Positions 1-8,540 of a stretch of 37,377 nucleotides of DNA are shown piece after piece. Numbering within the stretch: the first letter of the stretch is position 1; each line of letters starts with the position of its first letter. Origin of the DNA: JBAJNN01 sp036881905 (GTDB lineage Bacteria > Pseudomonadota > Alphaproteobacteria > Rhizobiales > Im1); contig JBAJNN010000017.1 in assembly GCA_036881905.1 (NCBI GenBank), forward strand, positions 1-37,377. Direction: 5' to 3'. A program made the translations under genes and the position numbers. The notes beneath the pieces were generated by a model, which saw only the letters and a list, made by a program, of their open reading frames with translations, did no database searches and was not told where the DNA came from.

Positions 1-50
1 AACCGCTCTCGACCCAGCGGCGTCAGTCGGGCATTGTTGTGGATGTTCAT
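1..50 (-). CDS. IS481-family transposase, N-terminal 16 codons
   Basis: Starting at the ATG complementary to 48-50, the minus strand encodes MNIHNNARLTPLGRER before running off the window. This is the characteristic opening of IS481-family DDE transposases, whose N-terminal helix-turn-helix follows directly. The catalytic core is outside the window, so I cannot say whether the transposase is intact. A purine-rich stretch around 64-70 on the plus strand is C/T-rich on the coding strand, so the ribosome-binding site is not obvious. Confidence 0.7.
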   Translation of the reverse strand, partial: MNIHNNARLTPLGRER

Positions 51-121
51 TCGGGCTTGCCTCCAAGGAGGTCTGAAGCTCAGTAACTCCAGTCTCCCCG
101 GTCAGGCCCGAATCGACAACA
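1..121 (-). mobile_element. End of an IS481-family insertion sequence (partial)
   Basis: The window opens inside an insertion sequence. A transposase start typical of IS481 elements reads leftward from 50, and the untranslated 51-121 region carries a purine-rich ribosome-binding stretch. Read on the minus strand, the outer end begins TGTTGTCGATTCGGGCCTGA, starting with the TGT common at IS481 termini, so I place the element boundary at 121. The other end lies outside the window, so target duplication cannot be checked. It sits where the gene upstream of bamD would be expected. Confidence 0.7.
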
Positions 122-263
122 TATTGAAAGCTCACAGCTAGCCAGTGGCGGCCGGATGCACTAAAAGAACCGCGGGGCGTGATGTCGAGCCGCAATATCG
201 GTCCTCGGGCCGGACCGGATTTGCGGGCGTGGATGTGAGGACAAAACCGGAGAGTTTGGAAGA

Positions 264-1115
264 GTGACGAGACCATACCAGTATTTTGGCGTTGTTTTCG
301 CCCTTATCTCCGCCATCGCGCTCGGGTCGTGTTCCTCGCGGCCGGGCGCTGCGTTGTCCGCTATTGGCAGCCTGCCTCCAAACAGCGATATGAAACCGGC
401 CGATGGATCGCGGCCGATCGCCAAACTCTACGATAAGGGCCTTTCCGACCTTGCGGACGGCGAATACAAAAACGCCGCCGCTCGGTTTGAAGAGGTCGAG
501 CGCCAATATCCCTACTCAGGCTGGGCCACGCGCGCCATGTTGATGGCGGCCTATTGCCACTATCAGCGCAATGATTACGCGGCGACGATCGACACCGCGC
601 AACGGTTCATATCCTTACACCGTGGCCACAAAGATGTTGTTTACGCCTATTATCTGATCGCCCTGTCTTATTACGAGCAGATATCCGATATTCATCGCGA
701 GCAGAGCATGGCCCGAAAGGCGCTCTCCGTGTTTCAAGAGGTTATCCGGCGCTTTCCACGCACCCCCTATGCCAGGCAAGCCAAGGCTAAGCTCCTCTCC
801 GTTCGCGATCATCTCGCGGCCAAGGACGTGGAGGTCGGTCGCTATTATCTTAAACGCAAAGCCTATGTCGCGGCCATCAACCGCTTCAAGACGGTGGTGA
901 GCGACTACCCCGCAACACTTCATGTTCCGGAAGCGCTTTATCGTCTGGTCGAAGCCTATACGGCGCTCGGCGTTCCATCGCAGGCGGAGGAAGCGGCGTC
1001 CGTTCTGGGGCAGCGTTACCCTGCCAGCAGCTGGTATAGGGATGCTCGCGCCATTTTGCGCTCGGTCGGAAAGAACAGCGCAAAGCAAAAGAGTCCGGAT
1101 CGGCAAGGCTCTTGA
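264..1115 (+). CDS. bamD: Outer membrane assembly lipoprotein BamD
   Basis: BamD is the essential lipoprotein partner of BamA in the complex that folds beta-barrel proteins into the outer membrane. The 283-residue protein starts with GTG, preceded closely by GGAAG. It has a short hydrophobic signal ending in a lipobox (L20-G-S-C23), so Cys23 would be lipidated. The mature part is a chain of tetratricopeptide-like helical pairs (for example the YDKGLSDLADGEYKNAAARF region near residues 53-72), which is the BamD fold (YfiO family). In many alphaproteobacteria bamD lies between lpxC and recN. Here an IS481 end lies about 140 bases upstream and a restriction system lies downstream, so the usual neighbours are displaced. 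Length and signal are normal for the family. Confidence 0.92.
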   Translation: MTRPYQYFGVVFALISAIALGSCSSRPGAALSAIGSLPPNSDMKPADGSRPIAKLYDKGLSDLADGEYKNAAARFEEVERQYPYSGWATRAMLMAAYCHYQRNDYAATIDTAQRFISLHRGHKDVVYAYYLIALSYYEQISDIHREQSMARKALSVFQEVIRRFPRTPYARQAKAKLLSVRDHLAAKDVEVGRYYLKRKAYVAAINRFKTVVSDYPATLHVPEALYRLVEAYTALGVPSQAEEAASVLGQRYPASSWYRDARAILRSVGKNSAKQKSPDRQGS

Positions 1116-1230
1116 AAGCCGTCGCGTCATGGGACTGCGTTATTGTGTCGAAGACATCGGCGGCGATAGAAACAGTTTGCAAAAAACTCTTGCACGGTTG
1201 ATACAGAGAGATTGAGCTTAACAATCCCCC

Positions 1231-2079
1231 ATGGATCGAGAAAAAACCAAATTTCTAGCTGAGTTAAAGGAGTTGGGACCGACTCTCACCGCGTATGTTT
1301 CCACGAATGGCGCGCAGTGGGCCATCAAGGGTTTTGTAGACGTGGATCAAAACGTCTACACGCTTTCATTCGACACGAAGCTTATCTCCAAGATATTGGA
1401 AATTCAGCTTTTCCCCAAGTTGCTGGACTTTGCCGACTCCATCGGCTACGCTATCGTCCTGGCTGAAAAACAAAACTGGTATCCCGATCTCTCCTTCGTC
1501 AAAAAATCCGACCGATCGATCAAGTTTGCGCTCGATATCAAAACCACCTCCCGTCTCGACGGTTACGATGGGTTTTGCAACGGTTTCACCCTCGGTTCTC
1601 ATGGGGAGTATTTCCGAGAGCGAACCAGCACCAAGAATGTCCAATTTCCTTACGGCGCCTACAAGGCACCTATCGCTCTGGGCATCCTTTACACCCGCGC
1701 CTGTTCGGCGGATGTAGACGCAACAAAGGTGCGACGAATCACAGAGCTGACATCAATCACTTCTGTGATCGGCAATCTGTCGTTCTTCGTCGAGGAGAAA
1801 TGGAAAATTGCGAGCGATCGCGGCGGCGGCAATACCGCGAACATTGGCAGCATCAATTATATCCCCGATCTCCTCTCTGGAAACGGTGTGTTTGCCAATC
1901 TTGGCGAGGATCTCTTCGACGAATATTGGATCAACCAAGGCGTTTTGCAGGTGCCCGATCCGAAGCAACCGGGAAAGTTCAAAAAGCTGACCAAACTCAC
2001 CGAGTTCCCGGAATTCAAGGGGATGAATACAGCGTTGGTCAACACGTGCAAGCCTATGCGAAAAACGAGGACATCATGA
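1231..2079 (+). CDS. EcoRV-type type II restriction endonuclease
   Basis: This 282-residue protein resembles R.EcoRV, the homodimeric Mg-dependent enzyme that cuts GATATC to blunt ends. The catalytic signature is visible: E57 after a DTK-containing strand, then Y84-P85-D86, and D102-I103-K104. The 16-residue D-to-D spacing is the same as in EcoRV (E45, D74, D90, K92). The region EKWKIASDRGGGNTANIGSI (residues 189-208) matches the EcoRV recognition loop, including the Asn-Thr that reads the DNA bases, although one residue is missing in the loop. The C-terminus is longer than in EcoRV. The stop overlaps the methyltransferase start (ATGA). There is no strong ribosome-binding site before the ATG. 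The recognition sequence GATATC is inferred from the loop and the methyltransferase. Confidence 0.92.
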   Translation: MDREKTKFLAELKELGPTLTAYVSTNGAQWAIKGFVDVDQNVYTLSFDTKLISKILEIQLFPKLLDFADSIGYAIVLAEKQNWYPDLSFVKKSDRSIKFALDIKTTSRLDGYDGFCNGFTLGSHGEYFRERTSTKNVQFPYGAYKAPIALGILYTRACSADVDATKVRRITELTSITSVIGNLSFFVEEKWKIASDRGGGNTANIGSINYIPDLLSGNGVFANLGEDLFDEYWINQGVLQVPDPKQPGKFKKLTKLTEFPEFKGMNTALVNTCKPMRKTRTS

Positions 2080-3086
2080 CCATTGTCCCTCCCCTTAAGT
2101 CACAGGGGATCAAAACCAAGCTCGTGGGTTGGATTCGCGACTGTAGCGCGCAGCAGCCTTTTGAGCGTTGGGTTGAGCCATTTATGGGCACAGGCGTTGT
2201 GGCGTTCAATGTTCAACCTCGCACGGCGCTCCTGTGCGACAGCAATCCTCACCTGATCCGCTTTTACAAAGCCATCCAAACCGGGAAGATTACAGCGGAT
2301 AAGGCCCGCCGATTTCTAACGGACGAAGGCGCAAAACTCCTACAAACCGAAGACGAGCACTATTACGTCGTGCGCGATCGCTTTAATTCCGGCGCCGATC
2401 CTCTGGACTTGCTGTTCCTGAGTCGCTCCTGCTTCAACGGAATGATGCGTTTCAACCGATGCGGCGGCTTTAACGTGCCGTTCTGTCGTAAAGCGAACCG
2501 CTTTGCGCAGGCGCTCGTAACCAGAATAGCCCATCAGATCGCCGCCGTCTCCCATGTCATCGGCAAGGGTGACTACGCGTTCAAGCATCAAGCGTTTCAA
2601 GAAACCTTGTCGGAGGTCGACAAAGGAGATTTTGTGTATTGCGATCCCCCCTATATCGGGCGGCATGTTGACTACTTCAACTCTTGGTCGGAAGAGGAAG
2701 AAAAACGGCTTCACGATTTGCTTATGTCCGCCAATACTCCTTTCATCAGGTCCACATGGCTAAGGAACCGCTACCGCGTAAACAACTTTGTCTTCTCGCT
2801 TTGGAACAACTGCTCAATCCTGGTAAAAAAGCATTTCTACCATGTCGGGGCCAGAGAGGATAATCGAAACACTGTTTCAGAGGCCCTTCTTGTGAATTTT
2901 CAACTTGAGAAAGCGGTCCCTGTTAAAGATTTGAAGATCGATAATATCTCTCTTGCCAAAGAGACTATGGGAGGGACCGAGTTGCAAATTCGTATGGCAG
3001 ACGAGATCGTGGATCGGTTTGAAAATGCGCTTAAGCCTTCCACTTTACCATTAACCGACAGGATAGGAAAGCGCCTGATGGGTTGA
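2076..3086 (+). CDS. EcoRV-type adenine-N6 DNA methyltransferase (D12 class)
   Basis: This is the protective partner of the upstream nuclease, expected to methylate adenine in GATATC using S-adenosylmethionine. The 336-residue protein follows M.EcoRV closely: an N-terminal PPLKSQGIKTKLV segment, the AdoMet motif WVEPFMGTG (residues 32-40), the SRSCFNGMMRFN segment (116-127) and the catalytic DPPY (190-193) in VYCDPPYIGRHVDYFNSW. It is about 38 residues longer than M.EcoRV, at the C-terminus. The frame is open far upstream, but I chose the ATG at 2076: it begins at the homologous residue and overlaps the nuclease stop by four bases. This arrangement suggests translational coupling. No control (C) protein gene is visible on either side. 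Confidence 0.93.
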   Translation: MTIVPPLKSQGIKTKLVGWIRDCSAQQPFERWVEPFMGTGVVAFNVQPRTALLCDSNPHLIRFYKAIQTGKITADKARRFLTDEGAKLLQTEDEHYYVVRDRFNSGADPLDLLFLSRSCFNGMMRFNRCGGFNVPFCRKANRFAQALVTRIAHQIAAVSHVIGKGDYAFKHQAFQETLSEVDKGDFVYCDPPYIGRHVDYFNSWSEEEEKRLHDLLMSANTPFIRSTWLRNRYRVNNFVFSLWNNCSILVKKHFYHVGAREDNRNTVSEALLVNFQLEKAVPVKDLKIDNISLAKETMGGTELQIRMADEIVDRFENALKPSTLPLTDRIGKRLMG

Positions 3087-4709
3087 CGTCCCCACTCATG
3101 TTGCTGTGCGTCGCCCATGTCCATCGGCACGGTCGGCGCCAATCTAATGCTCATTGCTCTTTCGACACAACGCCATCTGCATTATAATGACACGTCGGGC
3201 GCGGGGTTGGTCTAGAGCAATTTCTTAAGCAAAGAGGGAACCGGACGGCGTGGCCGCGCCACTCGCGGTGGTCGCACCACTCGCGGTGGTCGCACCGCTT
3301 TTCCGTCCGAAATTGCGTCAAAATAAAGAGTTGAGACGTATTTCCGTAGCTTATGTTTTGATTGGAACCGTTCTATGTCGCACAATATCTCGCGGTGGTC
3401 GCACCACTCGCGGTGGTTCTTCTCACACCGCCGACCTTGCGTTTGTGTGAGAGCATGGAAATCAAAAAAGACCCTGTTCTGGGGTGAGCGGGCGGCGGCT
3501 ATTCCCTCAAGACTGGCTTGCTGTCGCGCGTGAGTTGGGTTTTGCCCTGGCCTTCATCATTCTGGTCGCCTGCGGCTTTTTTGAAATTCCGGTCAAAACC
3601 GCGCGCAATCTCGCCCTGAAACAGTATTTCGAGGCACAGGAGCTTAGAGCGCGCCAATGCGTTCGTCAACGGCGTCTATTTTTCAAATCTCCGCGGCGGG
3701 AGGTCTCGCCGGCATCGCCTCGATCGCGTCGATTGCACCAATCATCCCGATCGGCGCTGAACCGATCGAGGCGGCCATTTCCGTTCATATCGCCGCCGAA
3801 ACGCGCCAAAATAAGCGAGCCATCGCAAAGGCTGGGTCTCGGCATTGCCCGCATATATCGATTTGTCGTCGCCGACCGTGCCAGACACCCGCTAGTCTTT
3901 CTGACAACACTCGTTATTCTGTTTCAGGGCGTCAACCAGCTTAAGGGAGCGCATGGAGTCCCACCACCTTGCCGGGACACTTCTAAAACCCTCGATTTTG
4001 GCGCTATTCGCGTCGTCGTTTGGTTTGTGTTTGATGCTGATTAACGCGCTTAAGTTAACGCCACTTCTTAAAAATCCCGTCCCTTTGCCACTCTCATCCA
4101 GGGTTTTAGGTTCTTTAAATCTGTCTCTTGGGCATGGGCGATCAGGGGCCGGCAACGCTCGAAATGATCAGTGTTTGCGGAATTGTCGCCGGTTTTCTGC
4201 TGGTTTTCCGCTTCCTGTCCGACGAAAATCGACACCGGCTTGCCCTGCTCGTTGCTTTTGCAAGCTTGCGCGCTCATTTCGCTTGCGCCCTTCCTCTGTT
4301 TCGGCAAGGCCCTATGGTTTCAGCATCTATTTCGCCCATATGGTCGCCTTTGAAGTGACCTTCACGCGCTGTCTCAATGAAGCGGAATTACGGCCCGCGT
4401 TCCCAAATCGCCGTCCGTGATGTCGTTCTTTTACAGAATCGGCCTGGCCGGAGCCTCAATCACGGTGATCGTCGTCGGCATTCTTTCCCTCGCACTCTCC
4501 TCTTCTCACAATCATGACGGCCCTTTTGGGTGGCGCGGCAATCGTGCCGGCGGTCAATCCTGCGCGTAAGACATCAACCACCTTGGCCGATTTGGCCGGC
4601 GTCACTTGTTCAAAAGTCGCTGCCAATCTCTTGCGCCCGGCCGAATTCGCTTATAGACAAATGCCGTGAAATTGACGCGCTGTCGTCTTTTTGATCCGTT
4701 GAATCACGG
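3087..4709. other. Gene-poor stretch with decayed coding remnants
   Basis: I find no intact gene between the methyltransferase and tRNA-Glu. On the plus strand, fragments in changing frames look like pieces of membrane protein: a hydrophobic segment around 3525-3600 (LGFALAFIILVACGFFEIPV), others around 3890-3940, 3975-4050 and 4140-4220 (ISVCGIVAGFLLVFRFLSD), and another at about 4430-4500. The frame changes and stops between them suggest one or more decayed transporter-like genes. I cannot name the family, so this is offered only as a description. Confidence 0.35.
3211..3417. repeat. Two clusters of an 18-bp GC-rich tandem repeat
   Basis: The unit CACTCGCGGTGGTCGCAC occurs twice in perfect tandem at 3260-3277 and 3278-3295, with a degenerate copy just before (3247-3259). 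A second cluster at about 3389-3417 carries one nearly complete and one partial copy. A 'TCTAGAGCAATTTC' motif at 3211-3224 begins the region, and its GCAATTTC is complemented by GAAATTGC at 3309-3316, flanking the first cluster. Short frames across the repeats are low-complexity and I do not regard them as genes. Confidence 0.75.
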
Positions 4710-4784
4710 GGGCCCTTCGTCTATCGGTTAGGACGTCAGATTTTCAATCTGGAAAGACGGGTTCGATTCCCGTAGGGCCCACCA
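4710..4784 (+). tRNA. tRNA-Glu (anticodon TTC)
   Basis: A full cloverleaf can be drawn: acceptor GGGCCCT pairs with AGGGCCC, there is a D-arm GTC...GAC, anticodon stem TCAGA/TCTGG around loop TTTTCAA giving anticodon TTC, a T-arm with GGTTCGATTCC, and an encoded CCA at 4782-4784. It reads GAA/GAG codons. It stands alone between a decayed region and the iron-uptake operon. Confidence 0.97.
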
Positions 4785-4902
4785 CCACGCTGTTTAGATT
4801 CCATGCGGTCAAGCTTTGACAAAATACTTGATCTCCGTATCCAAGCCAATCTGACTTCGAGTATCTATCATGTCGGATTGTCGGAACCTTTCTCTTATTA
4901 AA

Positions 4903-4913
4903 AGAATAATTCT
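4903..4913. promoter_or_regulatory. Iron-box-like palindrome upstream of the efe operon
   Basis: AGAATAATTCT is a perfect 5+1+5 palindrome, flanked by A/T (context AAAGAATAATTCTAAA). It resembles the iron control element bound by Irr-type regulators in alphaproteobacteria (TTTAGAA-N3-TTCTAAA). Further 'CATTCTAAAA' and 'TGATCATTCTTG' half-site-like stretches follow within 60 bases in a very A/T-rich region. The downstream genes are iron-uptake genes, which fits, but the regulator assignment is inference. Confidence 0.45.
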
Positions 4914-5062
4914 AAAAATCATTCTAAAAATAATATTTACTATGATCATTCTTGTCATTTTTTCTTGACAAATATATTCATAAATCGATACCGTCGTTGC
5001 ATCTCGAGGCCGTGATTCGATGTCGATCGGCCCGGTATCCGCTGTCACGGAGATTTTTCAAG

Positions 5063-7060
5063 ATGCTGGCTCCCTTTCTGATCATGCTGCGCGAGGGCCT
5101 GGAAGCGGCGTTGATCACCGGCATAATCGCCACCTATCTCGGCCAAACCGGACACAAGGCGCTGCTGCCCGCCATATGGGTCGGGGTATTGCTTGCCATT
5201 GCCTTTTCGCTGTTTCTCGGCGCCGGCCTGCAATGGATTGGCGCCGGCCTTCCGCACAAGGAACAGGAGTTGTTCGAGGCCGCGATCGGCTTGGTGGCAG
5301 TCGGCGTCTTGATGTCGATGGTGTTCTGGATGCGCCAAGCCGCTCATACGATCGGGGCGAGGTTGCGCCGGTCGGTCGATCAGGCGCTTTCATCCGGCGT
5401 CGATCACGGCTGGTGGCTGATTTTCATGGTGTTCTTCGTCGTCGCGCGCGAGGGGATGGAATCGGTTTTCTTCCTGCTTGCAACCTTTCAGAATAGTACT
5501 GGACCGGCAGCGCCGCTTGGCGCCCTCGCCGGCGTTGCCGCCGCCATCATTGTCGGATGCGCGATCTATATTGGCGGCGTCCGACTCAATCTTGGGCGGT
5601 TTTTCCGCTGGACCGCGGTACTCATCATCGTGGTGGCCGCCGGGCTTCTCGCCAGCGCGGTGCGCAATCTGCATGAGGCCGGAGTGTGGAACGGCCTGCA
5701 ACAGGTCGTTTTCGACTTAAGCGATGTCTTGCCGGTTTCCGGCGTTCCCGGCGCGATCCTTGAAGGTGTTTTCAACTATCAGGATCAGCCTTCTCTCGGC
5801 GAGGCCATTGTTTATGTCGTTTTTCTCGTGGTGGCGTTGGGACTGTTCTTCCGGCCGGTGAGAGCAACAGGAACGGATGCGCCCGACGCGGTTGCGGCCA
5901 AGCTCCAAGCAGAAAGGCTGGAGGAAGACCAAAACTCCTCCGTGCAGGATTCATCGCGGGCCTCGCCCATGCTCCATGGGGCCATCGCCGGGGCGGCAGT
6001 GCTGGTCGCGATCGGCGCCATTCTCTTCGGCCATTTCAGCATCAGCGGAAAAACCGGCACTGCCCCTCCTCATGCGCTCGATATTGCGATCACAGCGAAG
6101 GCATGCCGGCCGAACCGGATCACCCTGCCGGCCGGCAAGGTCATCTTCAATATCGTCAATCATTCGCACAGAACCATCGAATGGGAGATCATCAAGGGGG
6201 TGATGGTGGTCGCCGAGCAGGAAAACATTGCTCCGGGCTTTCGCCAGACGGTGCGGGCGCGACTGTCTCCCGGCGAGTATCAAATAACCTGCGGCCTGTT
6301 GTCCAATCCGCATGGTGTTCTCCGCGTCACGCCGCTGGAGGGAGGCGTCGCCGCGGAGGCGCCCTTGGACATCACGGCGTTTATTTCGCCTCTTGGCGAA
6401 TACCGCTTCTTCCTCGCCCGGCATGGCGGCGCGCTGGTCAAGACCACCGAGGCGCTCGTCGCGGCGGTCCGCTTGAAAGATGGGGACAAGGTGCGCGCGC
6501 TTTATCGGCAAGCCCGTAAGGCCTACGGGTCTCTACAGCCCGTGGCTTGGCGTTTCACCGCGCTTGCGGCGCGGATTGAACACACCCTGTTTCCCACCGG
6601 CGGCGAGGATGGGCTGGGGCCCGCCGCCGGCGGGCTGGCCGCCGATGCCGCCTTGCTGCGCGAGCGGCTGCGCGCGGTGAGATTGACCCCCAGCACTCTC
6701 ATTGACGGGGCCGCCCATGAGGCCGGTCGTCTTGCCTTCAGCCTGCGTGTTGGCGGTGAAAACGCTGCCGGTCGCGCCGATCTTGCCGTTTTTAACGCGG
6801 GGCTTGCGGGAATCGACAGGATTGTTGCGCTGATGACACCCGTCATTTCCCCCCTTAGGCCCAGGCTTTCCCACGACCTTCGTGAAAAGCTCGATGCCGC
6901 CAAGGCCACTCTCTCCGGTTTTAACCTTAAGGGCGACGGGGAATATCCGGCTCTTGAAACGCTTGATGCGGACAGACGTCAAATACTCATTTTAGCCTTC
7001 TCGAACCTTGAGCAGGCCCTGCGGGACTTTGGCAAGGAAATGCCGGGGCCACGATCATGA
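5063..7060 (+). CDS. efeU: Fused FTR1 iron permease, cupredoxin and M75-like protein (EfeU-EfeO type)
   Basis: The N-terminal part is an FTR1/EfeU permease that would move oxidised iron across the inner membrane. It has the two REGxE iron-binding motifs (R10-E11-G-L-E14 and R129-E130-G-M-E133) and about seven membrane helices to residue ~265. A charged linker and an eighth hydrophobic segment (304-325) lead to a periplasmic cupredoxin-like domain (about 335-424, ending ITCGLLSNPHG with C410 and H417), as in EfeO. Residues ~433-660 resemble an M75 (imelysin) helical domain, but the HxxE metal motif reads A-R-I-E (503-506) and the preceding loop is shortened. I chose the ATG at 5063 because it has GGAG upstream and starts at the conserved residue; the frame is open further upstream. 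The stop overlaps the efeB start (ATGA). In E. coli, EfeU and EfeO are separate proteins. Confidence 0.88.
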   Translation: MLAPFLIMLREGLEAALITGIIATYLGQTGHKALLPAIWVGVLLAIAFSLFLGAGLQWIGAGLPHKEQELFEAAIGLVAVGVLMSMVFWMRQAAHTIGARLRRSVDQALSSGVDHGWWLIFMVFFVVAREGMESVFFLLATFQNSTGPAAPLGALAGVAAAIIVGCAIYIGGVRLNLGRFFRWTAVLIIVVAAGLLASAVRNLHEAGVWNGLQQVVFDLSDVLPVSGVPGAILEGVFNYQDQPSLGEAIVYVVFLVVALGLFFRPVRATGTDAPDAVAAKLQAERLEEDQNSSVQDSSRASPMLHGAIAGAAVLVAIGAILFGHFSISGKTGTAPPHALDIAITAKACRPNRITLPAGKVIFNIVNHSHRTIEWEIIKGVMVVAEQENIAPGFRQTVRARLSPGEYQITCGLLSNPHGVLRVTPLEGGVAAEAPLDITAFISPLGEYRFFLARHGGALVKTTEALVAAVRLKDGDKVRALYRQARKAYGSLQPVAWRFTALAARIEHTLFPTGGEDGLGPAAGGLAADAALLRERLRAVRLTPSTLIDGAAHEAGRLAFSLRVGGENAAGRADLAVFNAGLAGIDRIVALMTPVISPLRPRLSHDLREKLDAAKATLSGFNLKGDGEYPALETLDADRRQILILAFSNLEQALRDFGKEMPGPRS

Positions 7061-8409
7061 CACACCGGTCAAAACGGAAAAGGATGACTGAAGTGAGCGA
7101 ATCGCATGGTGTTTTAGAGAAAACGGCTCAAACCTGTCCCCTACCGCGCCGCCGGTTTCTGTTGACCGCCGGTGGGGCGGTTGGCGGGATTGTGCTTGCA
7201 GGCGACAAAAGCGGCGCGGCGCCTGCGAAAAAAGTACCGCGGACAGCGTGCCCGACTAACGGATATGATCAGATTCAACCCTTTTACGGGCTTCACCAAC
7301 CCGGAGTGACAACGCCGCGACCGGCCGCGGGGATGGTGGTGGCGTTCGATGTCGTTGCCCCGACGCCGGTGCGACTTGAAAACCTGTTGCGCACCCTGAC
7401 CGAGCGCATCACCTTCCTGATGAAAGGCGGTCCGGCCGAATTTCCCAGCCGCAATCCTCAATTGCCGCCGGTCGATTCCGGCCTTATGGGGCCCGTCGTC
7501 GAGCCGGATAATCTGACGGTCACCGTGGGGCTGGGATCGTCGCTATTCGATAATCGGCCTTGGCTTCGTCGCTTAAAACCAAGGCGGCTTTGTCCCATGA
7601 CGCGCTTTGCCAATGACGCGCCCAACCCCAATCTGTGCCATGGCGACCTGTCCTTGCAGATTTGCGCCAACACCCACATGACGATCAATCATGCCTTGCG
7701 CGATATCGTCAAGGCGACGACGCCGTTTATGGTCCCGCGCTGGAAGCAGGAAGGCAGCTTGCCGATGGTTCCGCCAAATCCCGACGGCCCAACCCCGGCC
7801 GCGCGTAATTTGCTTGGATTCCATGATGGGACGGCCAACCCGGACACCGCGGACGACGCGCTGATGAACCGCATCGTGTGGGTGGGCAAAGATAATGACG
7901 AGCCGGAATGGTGCCGAAACGGGACTTATCAGGTGGTGCGCCTCATTCGCATGACCGTGGAATTGTGGGACCGGACACCCCTTGTCGAGCAGGAGGTCGA
8001 GGTGTTTGGCCGACGCAAGGCGAGCGGTTCTCCACTCAGCGGCGGAGCCGAATATAACGATCCCGATTATAGCGGCGACCCCAAAGGCAAAATCACTCCG
8101 CTCGATTCCCATATTCGGCGCGCCAATCCACGTACGCCCGGCAGCGAGGCCAATCTCATCCTGCGCCGTCCCTACAATTATTCGAATGGAGTGTTCAAAT
8201 CGGGACAACTCGATCAGGGCCTTGTCTTAATCATCTATCAGGCCGATCTGGAACAAGGGTTCATCACCGTTCAGAATCGGCTGAATGGCGAGGAGCTTGA
8301 AGAATACATCAAGCCCTTCGGGGGAGGATATTATTTCGTGCCGCCCGGTGTGCGCAAACATGGCGACTATATCGGGCAGCCTCTGATGGAAGCGGTGGCT
8401 GGACTATGA
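7057..8409 (+). CDS. efeB: Tat-exported DyP-type heme peroxidase EfeB
   Basis: EfeB is the periplasmic heme peroxidase of the Efe ferrous-iron uptake system. The 450-residue protein has a twin-arginine signal (R31-R32-R33-F-L-L, then a Gly/Ala/Val-rich hydrophobic stretch), so it is exported folded with its heme. DyP hallmarks are present: the GxxDG motif in GFHDGTANP with catalytic D257, the proximal heme ligand H352 in DSHIRRANPR, and the distal R370 in LILRRPYNYSNG. The start overlaps the stop of the permease gene by four bases, so the two are probably translated together. A second possible start (ATG at 7084) would still leave the Tat signal whole. Length and motifs are normal for the family. 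Confidence 0.95.
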   Translation: MTHRSKRKRMTEVSESHGVLEKTAQTCPLPRRRFLLTAGGAVGGIVLAGDKSGAAPAKKVPRTACPTNGYDQIQPFYGLHQPGVTTPRPAAGMVVAFDVVAPTPVRLENLLRTLTERITFLMKGGPAEFPSRNPQLPPVDSGLMGPVVEPDNLTVTVGLGSSLFDNRPWLRRLKPRRLCPMTRFANDAPNPNLCHGDLSLQICANTHMTINHALRDIVKATTPFMVPRWKQEGSLPMVPPNPDGPTPAARNLLGFHDGTANPDTADDALMNRIVWVGKDNDEPEWCRNGTYQVVRLIRMTVELWDRTPLVEQEVEVFGRRKASGSPLSGGAEYNDPDYSGDPKGKITPLDSHIRRANPRTPGSEANLILRRPYNYSNGVFKSGQLDQGLVLIIYQADLEQGFITVQNRLNGEELEEYIKPFGGGYYFVPPGVRKHGDYIGQPLMEAVAGL

Positions 8410-8540
8410 CGTTTCTTAAAAAACCCCCGCCATGATCTGCCCGATCGCCGCGGTGGAATCGCACCTGCGAGCCCAGTTCGATGGTCACCGGATCAGGGCC
8501 GCATTCATGAATGTCAACATCAATCCGAGGAGTTATGATC

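Noticed and set aside
3250..3450. 66-codon plus-strand frame over the 18-bp repeats
   Set aside because: Low-complexity translation produced by the repeats; no ribosome-binding site or family.
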